64,000 nucleotides of DNA from Daejeonella lutea (GCF_900168015.1 NZ_FUYR01000003.1:248001-312000), one strand, 5' to 3'. Shown: positions 35,585 through 45,113, numbered from the stretch's first letter. A program made the numbers and translations. The notes: a model not told the origin generated them from the letters alone.

Positions 35585-35626
35585 AGTATCTAGAATCAAG
35601 TATCAAGAATCAAGAATCAAGACCAG
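35585..35626. repeat. Heptad array (AAGTATC dialect), 6 units
   Basis: Units agtatct, agaatca, agtatca, agaatca, agaatca, agaccag, three bases after the stop of RidA paralogue 2. Confidence 0.9.
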
Positions 35627-35777
35627 GGCGGTTTAACGACCAAAGGGCACGTAAGAGTTAATGCTTATTATATACCTCAGCGTAGGAAGAGCGTAGGACG
35701 GAGCCGGCTTAGTGAGGTCTTAATCAGTCCTAGACTTTAGTTTCACCGCTCATAGAAGATTCTAGTTGCTTTTTATG

Positions 35778-35814
35778 ATAAAAGGCCTTCCAATAGTCCT
35801 GAAAGGCCCTTTAT
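35778..35814. terminator. Bidirectional terminator-like hairpin
   Basis: ATAAAAGGCCTT (35778-35789) pairs with AAGGCCCTTTAT (35803-35814), 11 of 12 positions, with a 13-base loop. It lies between the convergent RidA and DUF4476 genes; T-rich flanks occur on both sides. Confidence 0.65.
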
Positions 35815-35838
35815 GTTATGTGACATTAACTGCTTTGC

Positions 35839-35880
35839 TTCAGACTTCCGACTTCTGTCCTCAGTCTTCAGACCTCAAAT
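35839..35880. repeat. Heptad array (TTCCGAC dialect), 6 units
   Basis: Units ttcagac, ttccgac, ttctgtc, ctcagtc, ttcagac, ctcaaat. It runs into the stop codon of the minus-strand DUF4476 gene. The same dialect sits at the same place after the minus-strand TonB receptor (55157-55198). Confidence 0.9.
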
Positions 35881-37874
35881 TAATTCCCCGCCACCTGATA
35901 GGTATTTACATACGCAGCAAGTTCGTCCTTACTAGCTTGTAGTTTGAACAGATCATTTAATTGTGTAAAGTTCGCAGGGTCAGTAATGCTTCTGTAAGAC
36001 AACTTGGCTAACTCCAGGCGGTTTGGCTCTGAGTTGATTAAGCCGATAAGTTGTTTAACCTGAGCAGTGGTAAAGAAGTTATTCGGGTTAGCAAATATAT
36101 CTCTCTCTGCCTGAACTTTAAGTAATTGCAATAGGTTACTTCTGACGGTTAATACCAGGACACTAAAGTCACTGTTTGACATTGGTGTTCTAACACCCGC
36201 ATTTGCCGATACTCCGGTTTGTGCTGAAGCATAGTTGTTAAATTCGGTTCTGTAGGTAGCATTGGTAAATAAATCGCCGAGCTGATAGAAAACGGCAGGG
36301 TCCATAACAGAACGGAATGATTGCTTAGCTAACTCCAACCTGTCGTATTCTGATGTTACAACAGTCAGCAATTGCCTGATTTGTGCCGTGCTGAAATAGT
36401 TGTTTGTATTTATAAAAACATCTCTTACTGCGTCAGTTTTAAGTGCCTGCGAATATTTAGCCTGGATGTTGTTCATCAGGATATTGAAGTTGGCAGCTGA
36501 CATTTGAGCTTTCACTCCTGTATTAACTACTACTCCACCTTTTGAGATTACAAAGTCGTTGAACTCCGTACGGTTTGCGGTGCTCGCAAAAACATCATAT
36601 AAGGTACCAAAGTTATTTACATCACTTACGGCAGGATATGATAACTTAACCAGTTCCATCCTGTCTGTTTCAGAAGTAACCGCTCCAAGCAATTGTCTTA
36701 CCTGGGTGGTTGTATAGTAGTTGTTGGTATTTACAAATGCATCCCTAACAGCTTCAGTCTTCAAGGCTTGTGACCATTTAGCCTGTATATTCTGCATCAA
36801 AATATTGAAGTTGCTCGAAGTTATCAGCGTTCTTACGCCGGTATTGACGGCAACACCACCCTTTGCGACAACAAACTCGTTAAATTCAGTACGGTTTGCA
36901 GTGCTGGCGAATACATCATACAAACCTGGAAAATTATTTGTATCAGACACTACGGGATAAGCTAGTTTTATCAGATCCATCCGGTCAGTTTCTGAAGAAA
37001 CAAGTCCCATTAATTGTCTTACCTGTGTTGAAGTATAGTAATAATTACTATTTACCAGAGCTTCTCTAATCGCTTCACCTTTTAACGATTGTGACCATTT
37101 GTTTTTGACGTTGGTTACCAGGGTGTTAAAGTTTGCATCTGTAATTGCAACACGAGTAGCAGGATCAGCAGTTACATCGCCTTTTGCCTGAACATACGCA
37201 GCGAATTCATTCCTTCTGGACGTACTGGTGAATATATTGCCAATAGCAGCATAATTCTGCGGGTCTGTTACCGTAGAGTAAGCAAGTTTAGCAAGGTCCA
37301 GCTTATCGCTCTCAGAGGTCACCATAACCAGTAATTGTCTAACCTGCGCGCTAGTGAAATGATTGTTGGTATTTATAAAAGCGTCCCGCACTCTTTCAGC
37401 TCTTACAGCCTGGGAGTTTTGTGCCTGTATACTTTGCTTTAAATTGTTAAAAGCAACGGTTGCCATGGGTGCAGAAGTTCCCGGGTTCATTCCTTCAGAC
37501 ATATCTTCACTGAATGCTACAGAACCATTAGCCCGAACTGTAATATTCATTTCATAACCTTCTCTCAGCACGAAGTTATTGGAATAGATAAGTGTGTTCT
37601 GGGTGCTGGCGTTAGTAGCTATGCTGTTATTTCTCAGTTTGTATACCTTCAATGCCCGGTTACCAGTAAGAATGTTGTTTACAGCTATTTTATATACTGT
37701 TGCACTATTATTCGTGTTAGTATTTGAAAAATAACGCCTATCGTCAATCCGAACCTCGTAATTGTTGGTAGTCTTGGTAATACCCCGGAATATAATATTC
37801 ACAGTGCTGGTGGTTTGTGCGATCCCTGGAATTGCAAGGAAGCAAACCATTATGGTACTTAATAACGTTTTCAT
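35880..37874 (-). CDS. DUF4476 repeat protein, exported
   Basis: A 664-residue protein with a signal peptide (MKTLLSTIMVCFLAIPGIAQ). A beta-rich N-terminal domain (to about residue 130) is followed by five tandem DUF4476 repeats of about 105 residues. Each repeat reads roughly R-D-x-F-N-T-N-N-Y-F-T-x-x-Q-V-R-Q-L-L, S-E-x-D-R-L-E-L-A-K, then LYDVFAS-TANRTEFN. Repeats 2 and 3 are closest to each other and share DVFASTANRTEFN, which suggests recent duplication. The function of DUF4476 is not known; members are found in Bacteroidota envelope proteins. Confidence 0.87.
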   Translation of the reverse strand: MKTLLSTIMVCFLAIPGIAQTTSTVNIIFRGITKTTNNYEVRIDDRRYFSNTNTNNSATVYKIAVNNILTGNRALKVYKLRNNSIATNASTQNTLIYSNNFVLREGYEMNITVRANGSVAFSEDMSEGMNPGTSAPMATVAFNNLKQSIQAQNSQAVRAERVRDAFINTNNHFTSAQVRQLLVMVTSESDKLDLAKLAYSTVTDPQNYAAIGNIFTSTSRRNEFAAYVQAKGDVTADPATRVAITDANFNTLVTNVKNKWSQSLKGEAIREALVNSNYYYTSTQVRQLMGLVSSETDRMDLIKLAYPVVSDTNNFPGLYDVFASTANRTEFNEFVVAKGGVAVNTGVRTLITSSNFNILMQNIQAKWSQALKTEAVRDAFVNTNNYYTTTQVRQLLGAVTSETDRMELVKLSYPAVSDVNNFGTLYDVFASTANRTEFNDFVISKGGVVVNTGVKAQMSAANFNILMNNIQAKYSQALKTDAVRDVFINTNNYFSTAQIRQLLTVVTSEYDRLELAKQSFRSVMDPAVFYQLGDLFTNATYRTEFNNYASAQTGVSANAGVRTPMSNSDFSVLVLTVRSNLLQLLKVQAERDIFANPNNFFTTAQVKQLIGLINSEPNRLELAKLSYRSITDPANFTQLNDLFKLQASKDELAAYVNTYQVAGN

Positions 37875-37953
37875 TGGTCTAATTTGTTTTAGTATTAGTT
37901 AGTTGGGGTATAGATAGCAATATCCTTGCCAGTTGGGAAGTTCTACCGTTGAG

Positions 37954-37981
37954 GGCGCGGAGATATGCGCAGGGAGCGCAG
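37954..37981. repeat. Possible heptad array (GCGCAGA dialect)
   Basis: Units gcgcgga, gatatgc, gcaggga, gcgcaga, upstream of the DUF4476 start. Four degenerate units only, so weaker than the others. Confidence 0.4.
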
Positions 37982-38110
37982 AGCTAAGTTTTTATCTCAC
38001 AAATAAATACCGTACTAGTTACCACCTTGCAGTGCATGACCCTCGCGACCTTTAGGTGTACTATGCGGTCTTTGCAATAAGATGAGTATGTTATGTAATT
38101 AGGATTTGGG

Positions 38111-38992
38111 TCAATGCAGGATCTCCGCCACATGCGCGCGGATATTCTCACCCATTTTCTCAATCGGGAGATCATCAGGGTCAACACCAAATGGATCTTC
38201 GATAGACTCGGCAATCAGTTCGAGGGATGCCATTACATAGAATATGAATGGTACAGCTGCAATTACAAAGTACCCCATTGAAGAAACGTACCCAACCGGG
38301 AGAGTGATCACATATATAAAAATGAATTTCTTAATGAATGAGCTGTATGACATGGGGATTGGAGTGTTCTTAATTCGTTCACAGGCACCGCAAATGTCTG
38401 TAAATGCCGTCAGCTCGTTATTTATCACGATCATTTGGTCACCGCTGATAATGTCTCCTTTGTAAAGGTTATTCGCGCGCTCTACGATCATCGAGGCAAC
38501 CTGGTTAGGCCCATGCTTTTGCTCGTCCAGGGATTCAAATTCAGGGTGCTCCACTTCGTCCAGCATGAAACGCGTTTTATTTGCACGCAGGTGGGCAAAC
38601 AGCGTATCAGCAAATAAAGGTATACTCTTTCTGAAAAAGCTGCGGTTAACCTTGTCGTCTTTATCGAGCATGGCATTCATCTTTATAGCAAGGTTACGGC
38701 TTGAATTGGTGAGGGAGCCCCATTGTTTCCTCGCTTCCCACCAGCGGTCGTAGGCAGTATTGGTTCGGAATACGAGGAGTATCGACATCACAAAACCTAG
38801 CAGGTTATGTACAAGTGTTACGTTTTTAATCCAACTGATCTCCGAAAGTTTAAGATACTCCAGCTCCCAATAGGCGATTGCTGCGGAATAAAGTGCCAGT
38901 GCTAATAGCAGAGGAAATAATTTCCGCGCGGTATCTGAACGATGCAGCGAAAAGGTAGAGTGGATCCAATCTTTTGGATTATAGACGATCAT
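38111..38992 (-). CDS. Bestrophin-family anion channel
   Basis: A 293-residue membrane protein of the bestrophin family (UPF0187). Bacterial members form pentameric channels, cation- or anion-selective. It shows the N-terminal HSTFSLHRSDTARKLFPLLLALALY segment, then FRTNTAYDRWWEARKQWGSL near residue 75 (the family hallmark, in part) and IPMSYSSFIKKF near 210, with the C-terminal EDPFGVDPDDLP acidic cluster typical of bestrophins. Hydrophobic segments lie near residues 25-45, 60-76, 215-235 and 240-262. The gene stands alone. Confidence 0.9.
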   Translation of the reverse strand: MIVYNPKDWIHSTFSLHRSDTARKLFPLLLALALYSAAIAYWELEYLKLSEISWIKNVTLVHNLLGFVMSILLVFRTNTAYDRWWEARKQWGSLTNSSRNLAIKMNAMLDKDDKVNRSFFRKSIPLFADTLFAHLRANKTRFMLDEVEHPEFESLDEQKHGPNQVASMIVERANNLYKGDIISGDQMIVINNELTAFTDICGACERIKNTPIPMSYSSFIKKFIFIYVITLPVGYVSSMGYFVIAAVPFIFYVMASLELIAESIEDPFGVDPDDLPIEKMGENIRAHVAEILH

Positions 38993-39095
38993 GCAACAAA
39001 CTTAGTGAAATGAGATTAAACAGGAAACTTACGGCAAAAAACGGTGTTATAAGATAATTGCAGATCGCTCGTTATTAAGTTAATAAACCAATTAT

Positions 39096-39980
39096 ATGAA
39101 AAAGATAGTGCTGTCGCTTTTACTATGTTCTCAGTTTGCCTTTGCACAGCAGACTAACCAGTGTGGGATTTTAATTCCGCCACCATCACTCATAAATAAT
39201 TTTCTGAACGTGTATGAGGCTGGGGCATATGTACGGACGATCCTTGATAGTGTAAACTGGCAGAAAAATTTCACCCTGCAGGAGCAGACCGGTATTAATA
39301 ATGCTTATGCGACAATTATAAATAACAGGCGATTTATCATCTATGATAACAGATTCCTGACTGCTCTGGATCAGTATTCAAATACCAAGTGGGCTTCAAT
39401 TAGCGTGTTAGCTCACGAGATTGGCCATCACTACGAAAATCACCTTGTATCCGGCAACGGAAGTACTCCAGCTAAAGAGCTTGAAGCTGATTACTTCTCT
39501 GGTTACGCTTTGGCCAAGATAGGTGCGAGTCTCAGCGATGCGACAGCGGCGATGTCGAAGATATCTCCTGTTCAGGGAAACTCGAGCCACCCGGGAAGAG
39601 CCGCACGGGTGGATGCCATTCAGAAAGGCTGGTACTATGCCAAAGGAGTCAATACTACAGCAACCACAAAAGCACGCCCGCCGGTGCCGCAACCGCAACA
39701 AAACCCACCACCGCCTGCCGCTGAAAGCGGATGGATCAATCTATCTTTATATGGCAATAACGCGATGACGGTATATCTTTCAGATGACGGCCGGAACTTT
39801 AGTCCGGTTGCGATGAAAACCACCCAGCCCTTTGTGTTTAAATATGAGATCTATAACTACGGGTTTTTGAGACTGGTAAACAGCCCGAATGCTGTAACCT
39901 ACAAATTGATGCACAATAAAGATTACTCGATCATCTGGAACAGGAAGACGAATAACTGGACGGTTGTTGAGGTTAAATAG
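39096..39980 (+). CDS. Exported M48-like metalloprotease
   Basis: A 294-residue protein with a signal peptide (MKKIVLSLLLCSQFAFAQ). The zinc site is SVLAHEIGHHYENHL, with His107 and His111, and the third ligand Glu lies in KELEADYFSGYALA (about 128-130). This HExxH...ExxAD spacing is that of M48 and related peptidases. No membrane segments are seen, unlike HtpX. A Pro-rich linker (about 195-213) leads to a C-terminal domain of about 75 residues of unknown type (GWINLSLYGNNAMTVYLSDD). The role is not known; it may be an envelope protease. Confidence 0.82.
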   Translation: MKKIVLSLLLCSQFAFAQQTNQCGILIPPPSLINNFLNVYEAGAYVRTILDSVNWQKNFTLQEQTGINNAYATIINNRRFIIYDNRFLTALDQYSNTKWASISVLAHEIGHHYENHLVSGNGSTPAKELEADYFSGYALAKIGASLSDATAAMSKISPVQGNSSHPGRAARVDAIQKGWYYAKGVNTTATTKARPPVPQPQQNPPPPAAESGWINLSLYGNNAMTVYLSDDGRNFSPVAMKTTQPFVFKYEIYNYGFLRLVNSPNAVTYKLMHNKDYSIIWNRKTNNWTVVEVK

Positions 39981-39981
39981 T

Positions 39982-40037
39982 AGTAAGTACTAAGCAGTAA
40001 GTATCAGGTATTAAGTATCAGGTATTAAATATCAAGA
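39982..40037. repeat. Heptad array (AAGTATC dialect), 8 units
   Basis: Eight units in exact register (agtaagt, actaagc, agtaagt, atcaggt, attaagt, atcaggt, attaaat, atcaaga). It fills the whole gap from the protease stop to two bases before the next start codon. Confidence 0.9.
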
Positions 40038-40039
40038 TT

Positions 40040-40237
40040 ATGCCATGGTATAATGGGGATTTCCCGCCACCATATAAGAACCAGCCAGTGAAGCTCAGAA
40101 ACAAGGCGGTTGAAATTGCCAATGCGCTTTTGGAGGAAGGGGCTGAAGAGGGGATTGCTATCGCCACTGGCCTTAAGCGGGCGAGGGAGTTTTTTATGAG
40201 AGAAAAGAGTAATAAAAAAGCAAAAAACAAAGAATAA
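40040..40237 (+). CDS. Small YdaT-like protein
   Basis: A 65-residue cytoplasmic protein. MPWYNGDFPPPYKNQPVKLRNKAVEIANALLEEG with EGIAIATGLKRAREFF (in part) closely resembles the small Bacillus YdaT family, whose function is unknown. The second half is helical and the C-terminus very basic (KSNKKAKNK). The overlapping minus-strand reading frames lack any family signature. A heptad array occupies its 5-prime leader up to two bases from the ATG. Confidence 0.75.
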   Translation: MPWYNGDFPPPYKNQPVKLRNKAVEIANALLEEGAEEGIAIATGLKRAREFFMREKSNKKAKNKE

Positions 40238-40298
40238 AGACGGGAAGTATAGTTCACGCCAAAGCGTAATCTTGTAAATCCGCAATCCTATATCCTAG

Positions 40299-40928
40299 TC
40301 AGTTCTCCAGTAAATATCCCTGTGGATACTCGAAATCTTTTACCGCCAACTTCATGGGTGTAATTTTCTGTGCAACTACTGTCCAGATGTATCCTTCCTT
40401 GGGGTAAGTTATGATGTACTTTAGTGATAATGCTCCGCCTGTGGCTTCAAGGTAAGCGTTGAAGTCGCCGAAGTTATGTTTAGAGAATCCTTTATAATCA
40501 ATGCGAAGTTCAGGTGTGTAATAATATATGGTGCTGGTATTATCAGTTTCAACTTGAATCCCCTCGCAATCATATCCCAGAATTTTTTCCTTTTTGTCGA
40601 GCCTGGTTATTTTATATTGCTGTGATGACCTGTAAAGGCCATCGATGCGGCGTGCAGTTTTGTTGTTATCAAATCCGTAATAGGTATTGGTTCGGCCGTT
40701 ATAAAGCTGTATGATATTATTGGACTCGTCGTAGGATTTATAGTTGCTGTCGTTTACAAAGTAATGCTGCTCTAGTCCTAACTTTGTTCCGAGCTTATCG
40801 GTGATATCGTTTCCCTGCAGATCCGTGAATGAGTATTTATACTGAATCTTTCCCGTAAATTTAGAAGAGCCGGGGATTGCAGAACTACAAAAAAAGGCTA
40901 AAGCCAGTAATAGAAGACAGTTTTTCAA
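40299..40928 (-). CDS. Exported protein of unknown function
   Basis: The 209 residues begin with a signal peptide (MKNCLLLLALAFFCSSAIPG). The remainder resembles the loosely defined Bacteroidota DUF4412/GLPGLI-type envelope proteins: a FTGKIQYKYSF strand at the start, a KKEKILGYDCEGIQVE core (the I-L-G-Y-x-C pattern) and a YYYTPELRID strand. I infer an outer-envelope or periplasmic beta protein and cannot assign a function. Confidence 0.7.
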   Translation of the reverse strand: MKNCLLLLALAFFCSSAIPGSSKFTGKIQYKYSFTDLQGNDITDKLGTKLGLEQHYFVNDSNYKSYDESNNIIQLYNGRTNTYYGFDNNKTARRIDGLYRSSQQYKITRLDKKEKILGYDCEGIQVETDNTSTIYYYTPELRIDYKGFSKHNFGDFNAYLEATGGALSLKYIITYPKEGYIWTVVAQKITPMKLAVKDFEYPQGYLLEN

Positions 40929-41050
40929 GATATGAGAGCTTGACCTAAAGTAGCTAATATCGAAGGAATTGGCAAGTTTATCTTCGACATGTAGCCCCCG
41001 GAATTTAATATCAGGAGTAACCAGATATTCAATTACAAGAATTAAAATAG

Positions 41051-41794
41051 TTAGGTAGCAAATTCTGAAAGCAGTCCAGCAGAATGCTGATCAAGATATA
41101 ACTCGCAACTCCCATGCTGTTGTAAAATACTGGAGGGGTACATGTTACTAACTTCCTGTTCCACACAGTTCCTCACGGCCTCAGCCTTTCGTTTATCAGG
41201 AACCGAACAGATAATGTGTTTTGATTTCATGATTTGACGTACCGACATACTGATTGCCTGAGCAGGAACTTCGTCAATAGTCTTAAACCAACCCTCGCCA
41301 AGCTGCTGCTGACGGCATTGTGCATCGAGGTTAACAACCATGTAGGGTTCTTCTGTCTCAAAGTCAGCAGGCGGATCATTAAAAGCCAAATGACCATTCT
41401 CGCCGATACCGACCAATGCTACATCGATTGGGTTCCGAGTTATCAAATCACCCAGGCGCCGGCATTCTGTTTCAGCGTCAGTTTCACCGTCAACAAGATG
41501 TACCGCCTTTAAAGGCCCTACATTGGCAAGAAACCTCTCTTTCAGATACTTTCTAAAACTTGCCGGGTGAGACTCGGGTAAACCAATATACTCGTCGAGG
41601 TGGAACATAGTTACCTTACTCCAGTCTACATCTTCTTGTATGAGTTGATTGAGTGTTTCAAACTGGCTTGCCCCGGTCGCGAGGATAATATTTGCTTTGC
41701 CGGAATCGGAAATTGATTTTCGTATTAATTGTGCGGCTGTTTTTCCGGCAGCTAGACCAAGTTCGAGCGGGTTGGCTTTGATTATGATATCCAT
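41051..41794 (-). CDS. nagB: Glucosamine-6-phosphate deaminase
   Basis: Converts glucosamine 6-phosphate to fructose 6-phosphate and ammonia, linking amino-sugar use to glycolysis. In 247 residues the family motifs are complete: [14 protein letters not shown] (phosphate loop, about 38), [20 protein letters not shown] with the catalytic Asp-Glu (about 72), and [16 protein letters not shown] with the catalytic His (about 137). The allosteric lid of E. coli NagB is less clear. No nagA is adjacent. Confidence 0.92.
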   Translation of the reverse strand: MDIIIKANPLELGLAAGKTAAQLIRKSISDSGKANIILATGASQFETLNQLIQEDVDWSKVTMFHLDEYIGLPESHPASFRKYLKERFLANVGPLKAVHLVDGETDAETECRRLGDLITRNPIDVALVGIGENGHLAFNDPPADFETEEPYMVVNLDAQCRQQQLGEGWFKTIDEVPAQAISMSVRQIMKSKHIICSVPDKRKAEAVRNCVEQEVSNMYPSSILQQHGSCELYLDQHSAGLLSEFAT

Positions 41795-41879
41795 GGAGGG
41801 AAGTTACAGGTTTGCGGCAAGTTTCCAGCAAATTAATATCTATCCGTGAGGGGTATTTAAATCCTTTTAGCTTTAGGAA

Positions 41880-43577
41880 CTAATTCTCATCAGGTATAGT
41901 AAACCAAAATGTGCTTCCGTTGCCAATCTGGCTTTCTACCCCAATTTCACCACCGTGTTGCCTGATAATCTCTGAACAAATGTATAAGCCAATACCAAGC
42001 CCACTATATTTTGAACCGGAATGGTCGGCACGCCAGTATCGGTCGAATAAGCGGGTCTGATGTTCAGGCGGAATCCCTGGACCAAAATCCTGAACTGATA
42101 TTTTGGTGCTGTGCTCCAACTTTTCGACATGAAGGATTATCTGGCCTGATCCCGGGGCATATTTAACTGCATTGTTCACGAAATTAACAATTACCTGATC
42201 TATGCGATGCTCATCGGCATAAAGAATCACATCCTTATCACCCGTCGTGATCAGGTCATACTTTCCGCCAAAGCGTATATGGTTACAACAAACGTCAAGC
42301 ATCTCCGCAACGTTGAAAAGGGTTTTATTCAGTCGTAGGTGTCCCTCTTTAAACTGGTGCATGTTCAGCAGATCTTCCACCATCATTTCCAGCTTATCCA
42401 TGCTATTATTTGATGCCTCAACTAAGCGGGGTATAAGCTGACTGTTTGGGTTGTTTTTCAGCCTGTCAAGCATTTGTAGATTAGCTTTTAAACTGGTAAT
42501 TGGTGTTTTGAGCTCATGGCTGGCAATACCGATAAAATCATCTTTTCGCTGCTCAAACTCCTTGCGCTCGGTAATCAGTAATGTGACACCAATCATACGG
42601 TTTGCACCGGTTTCTCGATCCTTCATTAACTTACCCGATGCGCTTATCCAATGTCTTGAGCTATCCGGCCAAAGGATTTCGTATTCGGCAATATATGTTT
42701 TGTTGTTTTTGACTGCATCGTTAATTTTCTCCTGAACATAGTCACGGTAATCTGGAAGTATGGAATTTAAAAACTCTTTAAAATCGAACTGAGCATCGGG
42801 TGTCAGCCCGAAGTTCTGTTTACATAGTGGAGTGCAAATCATTCTTCCTGTCTCGAGGTTCAGATTATATGACCCGAGTCGGCCCGCCTCTAAAGCCAGA
42901 TCAAGTCGGTCCATACTCTCTTTCACTTCATCGTGTGCAACAGCCAGTCGGTTTTGACTTAATGCAAGATCTTCCAATGTAGAGCTTAATTCTTCGTTCG
43001 TGGAAGTCATCTCCTCATTAATCGCCGTGAGTTCTTCATTTACTTCCTGCTGGCGGGCTATTTCGGTTAAGGACGACAATCTTAACTCCACTTCATCCAT
43101 GACTATTTTTGCCATACCGGACAGGATCTTCTGCTCATCTTCACCAAAAGATCGGGGCTGTTTGTCTATTATACAGAGTGTTCCAATGAGGAAACCATCG
43201 TGTGTAGTTAGAGGGGCACCTGCGTAAAACTTTAAACCGAATGAGCCGGTGACATTCGGATTAGTCAGAAGGCAGGGTTCATCTCCGGCATTCTCGAAAA
43301 CAGTCACGTCAGGTTTCAGAACTGCCAATGAGCATAAGCTAACGCCGCGTGAAGTCTTCTTTGCGTTGCCCATTCCCACATTGGCTTTAAAATAAACTTC
43401 CTCTTTATCAACCAGGGAAATTAATGAGATTGGAACATTAAATATCTGTGTGCACAACCGGGCAACATTGTCAAATGCATCTTCTGGTGGTGTATCCAGA
43501 ATCTGGTAGCGGCGTAATGCGCCTATCCGTTTTACATCATTATCAGGGATAATGTTAATTCCAAAGGTATTCTCCAT
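41880..43577 (-). CDS. GAF-PAS sensor histidine kinase
   Basis: A 565-residue soluble kinase. A GAF domain (about 25-165; RYQILDTPPEDAFDNVARL start) is followed by a coiled coil rich in Glu and Asn (170-225, NEELTAINEEMTSTNEELSS). A PAS domain lies at about 235-345. The HisKA domain has the phospho-acceptor in GIASHELKTPITSLKANLQML (about 355). The ATPase domain shows NFVNNAVKYAPG, DFGPGIP and GLGIGLYICSEIIRQHGG. The ATG at 43577 (MENTFGINIIPDND) is preferred over the upstream frame to 43682, because GAF kinases of this group begin here. No response regulator is adjacent. The signal is unknown. Confidence 0.88.
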   Translation of the reverse strand: MENTFGINIIPDNDVKRIGALRRYQILDTPPEDAFDNVARLCTQIFNVPISLISLVDKEEVYFKANVGMGNAKKTSRGVSLCSLAVLKPDVTVFENAGDEPCLLTNPNVTGSFGLKFYAGAPLTTHDGFLIGTLCIIDKQPRSFGEDEQKILSGMAKIVMDEVELRLSSLTEIARQQEVNEELTAINEEMTSTNEELSSTLEDLALSQNRLAVAHDEVKESMDRLDLALEAGRLGSYNLNLETGRMICTPLCKQNFGLTPDAQFDFKEFLNSILPDYRDYVQEKINDAVKNNKTYIAEYEILWPDSSRHWISASGKLMKDRETGANRMIGVTLLITERKEFEQRKDDFIGIASHELKTPITSLKANLQMLDRLKNNPNSQLIPRLVEASNNSMDKLEMMVEDLLNMHQFKEGHLRLNKTLFNVAEMLDVCCNHIRFGGKYDLITTGDKDVILYADEHRIDQVIVNFVNNAVKYAPGSGQIILHVEKLEHSTKISVQDFGPGIPPEHQTRLFDRYWRADHSGSKYSGLGIGLYICSEIIRQHGGEIGVESQIGNGSTFWFTIPDEN

Positions 43578-43771
43578 TGCGTTTATATAAGCAAAAACGC
43601 TAAATATAGTTTTAATTACTTTTTCATAACAGATGGCACAACTTGCTGGAATGGGATTACTTATGCCGGTATTAAGTAACAAAAGTTTATCTTTTACGAT
43701 AATAATTCTGCCTATTTCAAAGGCGCGATTTGAGGGATTTTACCCGATATTTAAAGCTAGAAACATTAATC

Positions 43772-44092
43772 ATGATCGATCTATCCACTCTGCAAGAAAA
43801 AGAAGTAATTAAGGGATTCCTAGGAAGGTTTGTCCATACACCAACCATGACATTGGGTTACTGGAATATCTCCTCGGGTGCAATCTTACCGGCACACAGC
43901 CATGTACACGAACAAGTTACTCAGGTAGAAGAAGGTGAATTTGAACTTACTGTTGATGGGATCACGAATGTCTACACAAGGGGCATGGTGGCTGTAATAC
44001 CTCCCAATATTGTCCACAGCGGTAGGGCACTAACCGACTGTAAGGTGTTTGATATTTTCCATCCGGTGAGAGAGGATTATAAGGCTTTGTAA
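43772..44092 (+). CDS. Cupin-domain protein
   Basis: A 106-residue single-domain cupin. Motif 1 is [24 protein letters not shown], with three His and one Glu as likely metal ligands; motif 2 is [15 protein letters not shown], with the final His. Such proteins bind a metal and range from isomerases to dioxygenases; the substrate here is unknown. ATG 43772 is chosen because the upstream TTG reading adds an unrelated segment. Confidence 0.85.
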   Translation: MIDLSTLQEKEVIKGFLGRFVHTPTMTLGYWNISSGAILPAHSHVHEQVTQVEEGEFELTVDGITNVYTRGMVAVIPPNIVHSGRALTDCKVFDIFHPVREDYKAL

Positions 44093-44135
44093 CCTTATTT
44101 AGCCAAATCTAACCTTCAGCATAGGATATTTCCCT

Positions 44136-44864
44136 TTAGCAAAACTGACTTACACCTTCATAGTCGATCCGGGTCGTTATGTCGTTTCTGTCGGACTGAA
44201 CTTTACTTGAATTCACGTCTTTGCTGACAGTATAGGCCGCCATTTCTTCATCAGCATGGGGTTGCATTAAGTCGATGATACTTTGACGGGGTAGAGTAGG
44301 ATCGATCCAGGTATCGACATCAGATTGCTTCAAAATTAAAGGCATACGCTGTTTCACGTTATGGATCTGGGTCATTAGTTCATTCGATGGCGTAGTGATA
44401 ATCGAAAAGGTTTTTATGGTCTCATCCGTATCTTTATTTTTCCATGAACTATAAATACCTCCTACCAAAAAGTAATCAGAGTTTCGCGGGTATATGAAGT
44501 ACGGATATTTTACTCCATCAATATCCCTGCTTTCGTAAAAACCGGTCAATGGGATAACACAGCGCTTAGAGCTGATGGAAGTTTTGAAAGAGGCCAGGTC
44601 AAATATGGTTTCAGACTTTGCATTCAGTGTATTGTTGCTCAGTTTCCTGGCATCAGAAGTCGTCTTTACCCAAAACGGAATGAGTCCCCAGTTAAATAGA
44701 TGCAGCGCGTCCACACCCTCAATGTTAGCTATTACGGCGAAGTTTTTATGACTAAATCCGTTCGAATGATGCTGTTCTTCATAGCTCTCGGTATTGATCA
44801 TTGTTCGTTTAAAGTCATTCTGCAGCTTTTTTGCCGAAGCTTTTTGTTGGGCATGGTAACACAT
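44136..44864 (-). CDS. SOS response-associated peptidase (SRAP, YedK/HMCES)
   Basis: This protein covalently traps abasic sites in single-stranded DNA through its N-terminal cysteine. The 242 residues start MCYHAQQ, so Cys2 becomes N-terminal after Met removal. The other active-site residues are visible: Asn in NTLNAKSET (about 80), Glu in PLTGFYESRD (about 105) and His in QIHNVKQRMPLIL (about 160). The family is often linked to SOS genes; here it stands alone, though the window also holds ImuA-ImuB-DnaE2 and a DASH protein. Confidence 0.93.
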   Translation of the reverse strand: MCYHAQQKASAKKLQNDFKRTMINTESYEEQHHSNGFSHKNFAVIANIEGVDALHLFNWGLIPFWVKTTSDARKLSNNTLNAKSETIFDLASFKTSISSKRCVIPLTGFYESRDIDGVKYPYFIYPRNSDYFLVGGIYSSWKNKDTDETIKTFSIITTPSNELMTQIHNVKQRMPLILKQSDVDTWIDPTLPRQSIIDLMQPHADEEMAAYTVSKDVNSSKVQSDRNDITTRIDYEGVSQFC

Positions 44865-45037
44865 CTTCTGTTATTTATTGCTTTTTTATCATGCCAACTT
44901 AGGGCGGGTTAAAAGGCTATCCTAACGATTGGGGTAAATTTGTTTCTCGATAAGACTAATTTACAAAATTATCCAGGCTGAAAAGTCATTTTGTACAGTC
45001 ATCCCGAAAGTTTATGATGCAACAGATTTGTATTCAT

Positions 45038-45066
45038 AAAAAAGCCGCAAGCGTGGAACTTGCGGC
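45038..45066 (-). terminator. Terminator of the PfkB gene
   Basis: GCCGCAAG (45044-45051) pairs with CTTGCGGC (45059-45066) around a 7-base loop. Read on the minus strand it is followed by six T, so it serves the gene ending at 45114. Confidence 0.85.
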
Positions 45067-45113
45067 GGTATGATTATTCGATATATGATCAGGCATCAAC
45101 TGACACCCGATGG

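Noticed and set aside
40018-40285. Minus-strand ORFs of 79 and 86 codons over the YdaT-like gene
   Set aside because: The plus-strand frame has a recognisable family; the minus frames partly translate the heptad array.
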